In this document: in pieces, positions 31,142 to 39,387 of the stretch
Layout: every line of letters starts with the position of its first letter
Position numbering within the stretch: position 1 is the first letter of the stretch
NCBI GenBank assembly: GCA_946495765.1
Contig: CAMMEG010000002.1
Coordinates: 1-43,185, forward strand
Direction of reading: 5' to 3'
Source: an uncultured Eubacteriaceae bacterium
Lineage (GTDB): Bacteria; Bacillota; Clostridia; Lachnospirales; CAG-274
DNA: 43,185 nt
Notes under the pieces: model-generated
Told to the model about the DNA's origin: nothing
What the model saw: the letters and a program-made list of their open reading frames with translations, nothing else
Databases searched by the model: none
Position numbers and translations under genes: made by a program

Positions 31142-31843
31142 ATGTTTAAAAAATTTATTAGTTTGTTGTTAAGTGTAATTTTTAGTATTTCACTACTTAC
31201 TAATGTATTAGCTGATGATACTGGTTTTATGACTTTAGAAGAGTTTAACTCTTTAAAACAAGAGGGCTATATTGGAGATGACGTAAGTTACGAAGCTTTA
31301 AAAGAAATATATGTTGAGTCCAAAGAGTTAGAAAATTATCTTGAAAATTCTGACCTATTTTATGAAGTTCCATTTTCAACCGACTATCTTTATAGAGGCG
31401 ATATACTTATTACTAATTCAACCGATTCTTCTGGTTTTTTTGGACACTCTGCCATAGCCTTAAATTCCTATGAAATACTCCATATTCAAGGACCTGGATA
31501 CAAACCTTTAGTTGTAAGTCCAGAATGGTTTGAAGACAACTATTCTGATAGGGGTAGTTGGATAAAAGTTTATAGATCTAGAGATAATATAGGTAGATTG
31601 GCAGCACAATGGGCTGAAAGAACTTATAGAAACTCAGGAGCTTCTTATAAAATAACTTTTGATTTATCAACTACTCACGAAACTTATTGCTCTAAATTAG
31701 TATGGCAAGCTTATTATTATGGTGTTGGTAAAGAAGTTATGCCTCCTGCCCTTCAAACAACTAGTAATCTTATTTCACCATATGGTTTAATGGAAGGATT
31801 TAATGATGGTAGCTATACCTTTGATTATTTAGGACAGCTTTAA
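31142..31843 (+). CDS. Secreted papain/NlpC-P60-like (YiiX-type) cysteine peptidase
   Basis: Signal peptide MFKKFISLLLSVIFSISLLTNVLA; RGDILITNST..FFGHSAIALNSYEILHIQGPG (His region) and THETYCSKLVWQAYYYGVG (Cys region); GGAGAG ribosome-binding site. Confidence 0.75.
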   Translation: MFKKFISLLLSVIFSISLLTNVLADDTGFMTLEEFNSLKQEGYIGDDVSYEALKEIYVESKELENYLENSDLFYEVPFSTDYLYRGDILITNSTDSSGFFGHSAIALNSYEILHIQGPGYKPLVVSPEWFEDNYSDRGSWIKVYRSRDNIGRLAAQWAERTYRNSGASYKITFDLSTTHETYCSKLVWQAYYYGVGKEVMPPALQTTSNLISPYGLMEGFNDGSYTFDYLGQL

Positions 31844-31847
31844 ACTT

Positions 31848-32261
31848 ATGAAATTTATAGATAAGTTATTGTTTTTATATTATCTTCTACCAGCAATATA
31901 TCTTCAAACTAAGCTTGAATTTTTTAGTAGGGATTATGCTAAATATTGGGTTTATTTTATGTTATTATATCCCATCTTTTTAATAGGTAAGCTATTTTTA
32001 AAGAAAAATCTTCTTAAATTGCTTATATTATTTAACTTTATTTCATTTATAAGCAATTGTATATTTTACTACTTAATTGAAGCAAGTGATAATTATGAAC
32101 ACTTTAGAAGATATATAGCCGTTGTCTATCCAGAAACTAAATTTATTATAGTTGGCATACTTTATTTTCTTTTTCAATGTATTATTTTTTATCTTTTTAA
32201 TAAATATGTTAAAAAACTTATTATAAAAATAAAAGAGGTCAAATGGTTTAATCGATGGTAG
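31848..32261 (+). CDS. Small multi-TM membrane protein, tandem paralogue 1
   Basis: Starts 4 nt after the peptidase stop; strongly similar to the next ORF. Confidence 0.8.
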   Translation: MKFIDKLLFLYYLLPAIYLQTKLEFFSRDYAKYWVYFMLLYPIFLIGKLFLKKNLLKLLILFNFISFISNCIFYYLIEASDNYEHFRRYIAVVYPETKFIIVGILYFLFQCIIFYLFNKYVKKLIIKIKEVKWFNRW

Positions 32262-32295
32262 CTATACCTTTGATTATTTAGGAGAACTTTAATTT

Positions 32296-32700
32296 ATGAA
32301 ACTTATAGACAAGTTATTATTTTTATATTATCTTTTACCAACTACATATATTGAAATTAAACTTGACTTCATATTTAGAAACGATTATTTCAAATATTGG
32401 ATTTATTTTACCCTATTATATCCTGTCTTTTTAATAGGTAAGCTATTTTTAAAGAAAAACTTTTTTAAATTACTTATATTATTTAACTTTATTTCTCTTA
32501 TAAGCAATTATGTATTTTATTATTTAATTGAAACAAGGGACAGCTCTGAAGATATTGCTTTATTTATAAAAATTATGTTTCCAGAACAATTTTTCTTTTG
32601 GATTGGGGTTCTTTATTTTCTTTTTCAATGTATTATTTTTTATATTTTTAATGAATATGTTAAAAAACTTATTATAAAAATAAAAAACTATAAGAGTTAA
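32296..32700 (+). CDS. Small multi-TM membrane protein, tandem paralogue 2
   Basis: MK(L/F)IDKLLFLYYLLP...KYW.YF.LLYP.FLIGKLFLKKN..KLLILFNFIS.ISN..FYYLIE shared with paralogue 1. Confidence 0.8.
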   Translation: MKLIDKLLFLYYLLPTTYIEIKLDFIFRNDYFKYWIYFTLLYPVFLIGKLFLKKNFFKLLILFNFISLISNYVFYYLIETRDSSEDIALFIKIMFPEQFFFWIGVLYFLFQCIIFYIFNEYVKKLIIKIKNYKS

Positions 32701-32714
32701 TCTTATAGTTTTTT
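32682..32714 (+). terminator. Intrinsic terminator
   Basis: AAAAAACTATAAGA GTTAA TCTTATAGTTTTTT. Confidence 0.9.
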
Positions 32715-32846
32715 ATTTTTATAAAATTGACATATATAATAAAAAGTGCTAGTATTTGATTATACTTAAAATAGTATAATATATAAATTTATCCAAAACA
32801 AAAATAAATATTAAACATATATTTTAATATTAGAAAGGATCATATT

Positions 32847-33746
32847 ATGACAAATAAAAACAAAGGAATATTTTTTATTATTTTATCGGCTATTGGATTT
32901 GCTTTTATGAGTCTTTTTGTAAAGTTAGCTGGAGATTTACCTTCTATGCAAAAAAGTTTTTTTAGAAATTTAGTTTCATTATTTTTTGCATTTTATATTA
33001 TAAAAAAGTCTAAGATAGGTTTTAGTTTTAAAAGAGAAAACTTATTACTTTTAATATTAAGAGCTACTTTTGGAACTTTAGGTATAGTACTTAATTACTA
33101 CGCCATAGAAAACTTAATATTATCTGATGCAACTATGCTTAATAAACTTTCTCCATTTTTTGTAATTATCTTTTCATATATAATATTAAAAGAAAGAATT
33201 AAATTATGGCAAATATTATCTATATTAATAGCATTTTTAGGTAGCTTATTTATAATAAATCCAAAACTTATAATAGGTTTATTAAATAATAACATAACTA
33301 CAAGTAGCTTAAATAGTTTTCCTGCTCTTATAGGATTTTTAGGAGCTATGTGTGCCGGTTTAGCTTATACTATGGTAAGATTTTTAAGTCTTCGTGGAGA
33401 AAAAGGTCCTTTTATTGTATTCTTTTTTTCTTGCTTTTCTTGTTTAGCAATACTTCCTTTTATAATATTTAATTTTTCACCTATGTCTATATCACAAACA
33501 ATATATTTATTATTAGCTGGTCTTTTTGCAAGTCTTGGACAATTTGCAATAACAGCTGCATATGCTAATGCTCCAGCTAAAGAAATATCTATATTTGATT
33601 ATTCACAAATTATATTTTCTGGCATACTAGGATATATTGTGTTTAATCAAACACCAGATATTTATAGCTTTATAGGTTATTTTATAATTTGTTCTGTTGC
33701 TATATTTATGTTTTTTATGAATAATAAAAATAAAGTCACACCTTAA
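32847..33746 (+). CDS. EamA/DMT-family transporter
   Basis: 10-TM DMT topology with two EamA repeats; GFAFMSLFVKLAGDLPSMQKSFFRN start. Confidence 0.9.
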   Translation: MTNKNKGIFFIILSAIGFAFMSLFVKLAGDLPSMQKSFFRNLVSLFFAFYIIKKSKIGFSFKRENLLLLILRATFGTLGIVLNYYAIENLILSDATMLNKLSPFFVIIFSYIILKERIKLWQILSILIAFLGSLFIINPKLIIGLLNNNITTSSLNSFPALIGFLGAMCAGLAYTMVRFLSLRGEKGPFIVFFFSCFSCLAILPFIIFNFSPMSISQTIYLLLAGLFASLGQFAITAAYANAPAKEISIFDYSQIIFSGILGYIVFNQTPDIYSFIGYFIICSVAIFMFFMNNKNKVTP

Positions 33747-33884
33747 TTATAAATAATAATTTTTTAGTACAAAGTACTAAAAACGGTTATTACTATTATT
33801 TTTCTGCCACAAAAATTAAAACAAAAAGCCGTTTATAATTTTTGCATTGAAGAATAAAGTCATAATCTAATTATAAATAATAAT
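33744..33884 (-). repeat. Dispersed ~130 bp repeat, unit D1 (tandem with D2)
   Basis: TTAATTATAAATAATAATTTTTTAGTACAAAGTACTAAAAACGGTTATTAC...AAAATTAAAACAAAAAGCCGTTTATAATTTTTGCATTGAAGAATAAAGTCATAATCTAATTATAAATAATAA; starts at the stop codon of the DMT gene. Confidence 0.92.
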
Positions 33885-34012
33885 TTTTTTAATACGTTGT
33901 ATTAAAAACCGATTATTCCTAATTTTCTTCTGCATCAAAAATTAAAACAAAAAGCCGTTTATAATTTTTGCATTGAAGAACAAAGTCATAATCTAATTAT
34001 AAATAATAATTT
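33869..34012 (-). repeat. Dispersed ~130 bp repeat, unit D2
   Basis: Shares 60+ nt nearly identical with D1 (AAAATTAAAACAAAAAGCCGTTTATAATTTTTGCATTGAAGAA[T/C]AAAGTCATAATCTAATTATAAATAATAATTTT). Confidence 0.92.
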
Positions 34013-34131
34013 TAAAATTTGTATATATTTCATTTTTAGGGTTAAAATATTTATATAGATAATTTTTATTATCTGTATTAATTTTATAATATAAACTATC
34101 AAAATAATAAAAAACAAAAAGGGTGAATTAT

Positions 34132-34314
34132 ATGTCAAATTTAAGTCAAGTTGAAGTAAATTCAATAAGAGAATGTGTTTGTAATCATATTACAATATCT
34201 TCTAAGTTAGCTTCTTATGCAAATAAAGTTTGTGATAGTGAACTTAAAGAAATGTTTAAGACTTCTAGTGTAAAAGCTGAACAAGCAGCACAAAAATTAA
34301 TTCAATTATTATAG
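34132..34314 (+). CDS. Small helical protein, CotF-like partner (60 aa)
   Basis: RBS GGGTG; MSNLSQVEVNSIRECVCNHITISSKLASYANKVCDSELKEMFKTSSVKAEQAAQKLIQLL, 9 nt before the CotF-like ORF. Confidence 0.7.
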   Translation: MSNLSQVEVNSIRECVCNHITISSKLASYANKVCDSELKEMFKTSSVKAEQAAQKLIQLL

Positions 34315-34323
34315 GAGGGTATT

Positions 34324-34614
34324 ATGAACGAAAAAGATATTGTTTTAGATGTTTTAACTGGGTTAAAAGCCAGTATTGGAAGTTATGCAAAAATGATAAC
34401 AGAATGTTGTGATTTAAACTTAAGACAAACTTTACAACAAATGAGAAATGAGGCAGAGCAATCTCAATACAATTTATATAAAATAGCTGAAAAAAAAGGT
34501 TATTATATTCCTTCATCTAAAGAGGCAGATAATGAAGTACAAGATTTAAAAAGTAAATTAACTCAATGTCTTACTGCAAAAACTGGAGCTGGTCCTATTC
34601 CTGTATTAAAATAA
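34324..34614 (+). CDS. CotF-family spore coat-like protein
   Basis: MNEKDIVLDVLTGLKASIGSYAKMITECCDLNLRQTLQQMRNEAEQSQYNLYKIAEKKGYY, matching the CotF/ferritin-like pattern; AGGAGG RBS. Confidence 0.75.
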   Translation: MNEKDIVLDVLTGLKASIGSYAKMITECCDLNLRQTLQQMRNEAEQSQYNLYKIAEKKGYYIPSSKEADNEVQDLKSKLTQCLTAKTGAGPIPVLK

Positions 34615-34624
34615 TAACATTATT

Positions 34625-34652
34625 AAAAGTTGGCTTTTATAAGTCAGCTTTT
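34625..34652 (+). terminator. Intrinsic terminator after the CotF-like gene
   Basis: AAAAGTTGGCTT TTAT AAGTCAGCTTTT. Confidence 0.75.
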
Positions 34653-34727
34653 AATTTTTATAATTAAATTATTCTTATTGTTTTTAATGTAAGATATAAA
34701 AAATTATATATTTTATAAAAATAAGTA

Positions 34728-34756
34728 TTGACATATTTTAACTTTTAAATTATAAT
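34728..34756 (+). promoter_or_regulatory. Consensus sigma-A-type promoter
   Basis: TTGACA - 17 nt - TATAAT. Confidence 0.92.
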
Positions 34757-34763
34757 TACTATA

Positions 34764-34778
34764 TGATAATAATTATCA
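34764..34778. promoter_or_regulatory. Fur box (7-1-7)
   Basis: TGATAATAATTATCA, exact match to the Bacillus-type 7-1-7 Fur consensus, 8 nt after the -10. Confidence 0.9.
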
Positions 34779-34797
34779 TTTAAAAGGAGGTATTAAT

Positions 34798-35532
34798 ATG
34801 AGTAATTGGAATGGTTTTAAAGAATTAGTTTTAATTGATAAAAAAGATGTATGTGATACTATTAAATCTTTTTATTTTAAATCAAAAAATGGTGAAAAAT
34901 TGCCTAAATATATACCTGGTCAGTTTTTACCATTTAAAATAAAAACAAACGATTCTAAAATGAAAGATGTTATTAGAACTTATAGTTTATCCGATTTACC
35001 AAATGATGAAGTTTATAGAATAAGTGTAAAAAAAATAGATGGTGGTTTAATGAGTTCATATCTTCATGATAAGTTACAAGTTGGTGATTGCATAGAAGCT
35101 ATGCCTCCTTGTGGTGTATTTGTGTTAGACGAAAGTTTACCTAAAGATACTCCTATAGTATTATTATCTGGTGGAATAGGCATAACGCCTTTATTATCTA
35201 TGCTATTGGCTAATGCAAAAAATAGAAATATATATTTTGTTCAAGCTGTCCAAAATTCTAAAATGCATCCTTTTGGTAATGACATTAATAATGTTTGTAA
35301 AGAAAATAATTTAAAAAACACTGTATTTTATTCTAATCCACTAGATACAGACCAACTTGGTAAAGATTATGATGTACAAGGATTTGTTACAAAAGAATGG
35401 ATTAAAGATAATTTACCTTTAAATTCAGCATTTTACTTTTGTGGTCCACCAATTTTTATGGAGTCTTTAGAGAAAAATCTATTAGAACTTGGTGTTCCTC
35501 AAGATAAAATAAATTATGAAAAATTTAGTTAA
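34798..35532 (+). CDS. Ferredoxin-reductase-like FAD/NAD(P) oxidoreductase (flavohemoprotein reductase-like, no globin)
   Basis: IRTYSLSD (FAD), GPPIFMESLE and LLSGGIGITPLLSML (NAD) motifs; AAGGAGG RBS. Confidence 0.88.
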   Translation: MSNWNGFKELVLIDKKDVCDTIKSFYFKSKNGEKLPKYIPGQFLPFKIKTNDSKMKDVIRTYSLSDLPNDEVYRISVKKIDGGLMSSYLHDKLQVGDCIEAMPPCGVFVLDESLPKDTPIVLLSGGIGITPLLSMLLANAKNRNIYFVQAVQNSKMHPFGNDINNVCKENNLKNTVFYSNPLDTDQLGKDYDVQGFVTKEWIKDNLPLNSAFYFCGPPIFMESLEKNLLELGVPQDKINYEKFS

Positions 35533-35764
35533 CATTTAAATAAACCCTTTTCACAATTTAAGTCAAAATTAATTTAATACATAATTTATTTTAAACTTTA
35601 TTTTTTATAATAATCCATAATAACTTTTTAATATTTGAATATTTTACTCCCCCAACAAATCAATATATTATTTATATATTTTGATACAATTATTATCCAT
35701 TTTGTAGTCTCATTTATATATATTCATACCCTCAAAAAATATGAGATTACTTTTCAATTTTCAA

Positions 35765-35799
35765 ATTAAATTTAGAATATAATATATTCTAAATTTAAT
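35765..35799. other. Perfect AT-rich palindrome (17 bp arms, 1 nt centre)
   Basis: ATTAAATTTAGAATATAATATATTCTAAATTTAAT. Confidence 0.75.
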
Positions 35800-35836
35800 A
35801 AAAGGCTATTCCTAAAATTAGGAATAGCCTTTTATT
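35797..35836 (-). terminator. Intrinsic terminator after porAB-like gene
   Basis: AATAAAAGGCTATTCCTAA..TTAGGAATAGCCTTTTATT. Confidence 0.88.
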
Positions 35837-38077
35837 TTATAAATAAGGACTTTCTGCTCTAGCTTTTAATCTTTCCCATCTTCTATCTACTTCTTTTTGT
35901 ACACTTTCTATTATATGATTATATTTTTCATTTTTTAAGTGTTTAGTTCGTCCCATTTTAAATAAGTAGTCTGTAATAGGAGATTTTTGACCTTTATCTT
36001 CTGGATTATAATTAATAGTTGTTATTCCATGTTCAATTTCATATAAAGGATGATAACATGTTTTTACAGCACTTTCTATTACGCTTCTTTCAAACCTTGG
36101 TTCATCGCCCCAATTTAAAGGACAAGATGAAAGACACTTTATATAAGAAAGTCCAAATTTTTTACTATATTCTTGAGCTTTTCTTGCCTTTCTTACAAAG
36201 TCTGTTATATGACTCTCTGCTACGGTTGCAACATAAGGTATATTAGTTGCTGCAAATATTTGAGGATTATCTTTATGAAATATTGCTTTACCATCTTCAT
36301 ATTCTCCAATATGGCTTGTAGAACTTCTTGCTCCTTTTGGTGTAGAATACGATAATTGATATCCTGTGTTCATATATCCACCATTGTCATATTCAAATAT
36401 TATCATATTGTGATTTCTTATAGCAGCTCCTAAGGCTGAACCAAGGCCTATATCAAGTCCACCATCACCAGACACCATTATAAATGTTATATCATCTTGT
36501 GGCATTTCACCTCTTTTTTGCTTTTCTTTATACATTTCTAAAAGTCCAGATAAGGTTGCTGCTCCATTTTGAAAAAGGTTATGAACATAGTTTACTTTAA
36601 ATGCAGTTTTAGGATAAGAAGTAGTAACTACCATACCACATCCTGTCTGAAAAAGTAAAACTACATTGCCTTCTATACCACTTAACAAAAGATTTACATT
36701 TACTGGTATACCACAACCAGGACAAGCTCCGTGTCCTGCTGATATTCTTTTTGGCATAGCTGTTATTTCTTTTATATTTCCACCTGTAACATTAAATGTA
36801 TTTGTTTGTTCATTATATTCAGCCTTTGTTATATTAAGTTTTGTATCTTCTTCTTTTATAGGATTAAAAAATTTAGTATTTTGGGTTTTCAAATCCCCTT
36901 CATATTTACCTAAATAATCAAATCTTTTTACTTCTTCCCCTTCAAGACAGCTAAAGGCTTCTTCAAAAAGTTTAACACCATCTTCTACATAAAAGTCTTT
37001 ACCACTAAGACCATATATACGAGTTATAACTTTAGTATTTAATTCTTTTTCTTGTAGGCTAGCCTTTATTTCTATACTCATATTACCCCCGCCAGCACCA
37101 TAACTATCTTGTCTATCAAGGCATATTAAAATTTTACTGTCTTTACACATTTTATATATATCATCTACTATCCACGGGCGTAATACTTTAGATGTAAATG
37201 CACCAGCTTTTTTACCCTCTTTTCTCATTTTATCTACTGCTTCTTTTATAGTTTCAAAAGTAGAACCAAGAGCAAATATTAATACATCAGCATCTTTTGT
37301 TAAATATCCTTCAGCAGTTGTATATAATCTTCCTGAAATTTCTTTATATTCTTCAAAAAGTATAGACAAATATTCTTTAGCTTCCTCCATAGCTAAATTT
37401 AGTTGAAACTTATTATTCATTAAATCTGGCTCATTCATATAAGAACCTATTGTAACTGGACTTTCCATATTAAGCGCTGTATATTCTCTTTTACATTCCC
37501 CTAAAAAATCTTGTATATCTTTATCATTTTCAAAAATATGTGCTTTTTTCTTTTGATGACTAGTAAAAAACCCGTCAAAAGCTATTATAACTGGTAAATT
37601 TACCTTTTCTGCAAGTTTAAGACCTATTATATTAAAATCATATACTTCTTGATTGTCCTTTGCAAAAAGTATTATCCAACCAGTATTTAGTGTATACATT
37701 ATATCACTATGATCTCCTTTTATAGATAAAGGGCCTGAAACAGTTCTACAAGCTACATTTAATACCATAGGAAACCTAGTACCAGATTGTACTGGTAGCT
37801 GTTCTAAACTATATAATAACCCATTAGCGCTTGTAGCACTAAATACTCTTCCTCCACCAACAGATGCACCATAACATATACCAGCTGCACTATGTTCTCC
37901 CTCTGCTGCTATTAGTTTTGTTTGACTTTCTCCTTCTGACCTCATAAGGTCTAGATTTTCTGCTATTTGTGTAGATGGTGTTATAGGATAATAACCCATT
38001 ATATGATAATTTATTTGTTTACAAGCTATGCTTGCAAGTTCATTTCCACTCTCAAATATAACTTTTTGTTTAAGCAT
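35837..38077 (-). CDS. 2-oxoacid (pyruvate):ferredoxin oxidoreductase, fused alpha and beta subunits
   Basis: PorA-like N-half (GYYPITPSTQIAE, EGEHSAAGICYGAS) and PorB-like TPP-binding C-half (GHGACPGCGIPV, VSGDGGLDIGLGSALGA, YDNGGYMNTGYQLS). Confidence 0.92.
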   Translation of the reverse strand: MLKQKVIFESGNELASIACKQINYHIMGYYPITPSTQIAENLDLMRSEGESQTKLIAAEGEHSAAGICYGASVGGGRVFSATSANGLLYSLEQLPVQSGTRFPMVLNVACRTVSGPLSIKGDHSDIMYTLNTGWIILFAKDNQEVYDFNIIGLKLAEKVNLPVIIAFDGFFTSHQKKKAHIFENDKDIQDFLGECKREYTALNMESPVTIGSYMNEPDLMNNKFQLNLAMEEAKEYLSILFEEYKEISGRLYTTAEGYLTKDADVLIFALGSTFETIKEAVDKMRKEGKKAGAFTSKVLRPWIVDDIYKMCKDSKILICLDRQDSYGAGGGNMSIEIKASLQEKELNTKVITRIYGLSGKDFYVEDGVKLFEEAFSCLEGEEVKRFDYLGKYEGDLKTQNTKFFNPIKEEDTKLNITKAEYNEQTNTFNVTGGNIKEITAMPKRISAGHGACPGCGIPVNVNLLLSGIEGNVVLLFQTGCGMVVTTSYPKTAFKVNYVHNLFQNGAATLSGLLEMYKEKQKRGEMPQDDITFIMVSGDGGLDIGLGSALGAAIRNHNMIIFEYDNGGYMNTGYQLSYSTPKGARSSTSHIGEYEDGKAIFHKDNPQIFAATNIPYVATVAESHITDFVRKARKAQEYSKKFGLSYIKCLSSCPLNWGDEPRFERSVIESAVKTCYHPLYEIEHGITTINYNPEDKGQKSPITDYLFKMGRTKHLKNEKYNHIIESVQKEVDRRWERLKARAESPYL

Positions 38078-38088
38078 ATAACTCCTCC

Positions 38089-39144
38089 TTAAATATTTGG
38101 CTCTTCTGTATAACTTTCACTTGTTACAAATGAGCTAGCTCCTACTTTTTCAAATTCTAATTTATCTACAATAAGATCTTTATTTCTTACATGTGTTTTT
38201 AATATGTCTGCATCTCTCTCTATTGCAGAAACTAAAGCTTTAGTAGGGCATACCTCAACACATCTCATACAACCTTTACAATGGTGATAGTCTGGTCCTA
38301 AATTGACCATACTTTCTTTTCCTTTATATTCGCCTTTTACAAATTGAAAAACCATATCTGGACAAGTAGAGTCACAAAGTCCACAGTTTATACACCTTTC
38401 TTTTATAAAAACTGGAACATACCCTTCTCTACTAGCTGTTAAATCATTAGATATAGCACTTCCAAAACAAGGATTTACACCACCTATTGGGGCATTTTTA
38501 TATCCCCATGCTCTTTCTATATCTTTATCTATTATATATTCATATTTATTATCTGGTTTTATTTCTTTATATTTAATACTTTCATATCCACGTCTTATAG
38601 CCTCTAAATTTTGGTCTAAAACTTTCGGATACTTTTTACCAATAGTATCTTTTATGGCTTGTTCTAATTTTTCTATACACATAAAATCATTAGTTTTTGC
38701 TATTGCTCCAAGCATAACCATATTTATACGACTTTTTGTTTCCATAGCAATTTTTAAAGCATCTATACAATATAATTTACCAGCATACATTTTTAATATA
38801 TCTCTTACTTGTTCTGGATTTTTATCTGTATTCACTACTACTGCTGTATTTTCCGACACACCAGACATTACTCCCTCTTTATTTGCCAAAGCTATATGAA
38901 AAAGTCCTAGTATATCTGGTGTTTGTATAGGACTATTAACTCTAATAGGTATATTTTCTTTAGCATATCTTATATATGCTTTAACTGGAGAACCTCTTTT
39001 TTCTGACCCATAGCTTGAAAAGCTAGATGCATTAAGTCCTAAATATAATGCTCCATATTCACCTAATATCTTACCTGCTAAATTAGCACCAAGTCCACCT
39101 ATACTTTCTAATCTTATTTCAAAATAATCTTTTTTAAAACTCAT
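38089..39144 (-). CDS. 2-oxoacid:ferredoxin oxidoreductase, fused gamma and delta (2x[4Fe-4S]) subunits
   Basis: RLESIGGLGANLAGKILGEYG..SYGSEKRGSPVKAYIRYA (gamma); CINCGLCDSTCPDMV and CKGCMRCVEVCPTKAL (ferredoxin). Confidence 0.93.
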   Translation of the reverse strand: MSFKKDYFEIRLESIGGLGANLAGKILGEYGALYLGLNASSFSSYGSEKRGSPVKAYIRYAKENIPIRVNSPIQTPDILGLFHIALANKEGVMSGVSENTAVVVNTDKNPEQVRDILKMYAGKLYCIDALKIAMETKSRINMVMLGAIAKTNDFMCIEKLEQAIKDTIGKKYPKVLDQNLEAIRRGYESIKYKEIKPDNKYEYIIDKDIERAWGYKNAPIGGVNPCFGSAISNDLTASREGYVPVFIKERCINCGLCDSTCPDMVFQFVKGEYKGKESMVNLGPDYHHCKGCMRCVEVCPTKALVSAIERDADILKTHVRNKDLIVDKLEFEKVGASSFVTSESYTEEPNI

Positions 39145-39206
39145 AAAAAACCCCTTTCAAAATAATAACTAAAATTAGTATTTATTTTAAAAGGGTAATT
39201 TATTCA

Positions 39207-39386
39207 TTATTTTTCTATTTTCTTTTTTACTGCTTTTTCAAATTTAACTCTAGATATCATAACTATATGACCGCATTTTACACATTTTATTTTAAAATCT
39301 GCTCCTACTCTTATTATCTCCCATTGATAAGAGCCACAAGGGTGTGGTTTTTTCATATGAACAATATCTCCTATTATGTACTCCAT
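39207..39386 (-). CDS. DUF951-family protein
   Basis: GDIVHMKKPHPCGSYQWEIIRVGADFKIKCVKCGHIVMISRVKFEKAVKK. Confidence 0.93.
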   Translation of the reverse strand: MEYIIGDIVHMKKPHPCGSYQWEIIRVGADFKIKCVKCGHIVMISRVKFEKAVKKKIEK

Positions 39387-39387
39387 A

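Larger units (their letters stand above)
31805..32700 (+). repeat. Tandem duplication, ~449 bp period, including a copy of the peptidase 3' end
   Basis: GATGGTAGCTATACCTTTGATTATTTAGGA[CAG/GAA]CTTTAA at 31805-31843 and 32254-32292, each followed by ATGAAA.TTATAGA.AAGTTATT. Confidence 0.93.

Noticed and set aside
33744-34012. Tandem repeats as a CRISPR array
   Set aside because: Units are ~130 bp, imperfect and contiguous, without short direct repeats separated by unique spacers; no cas genes.
35706-35750. Imperfect TCTCAT...ATGAGA inverted repeat as a structured RNA
   Set aside because: Short stem in AT-rich convergent intergenic DNA; no known riboswitch motif matched.
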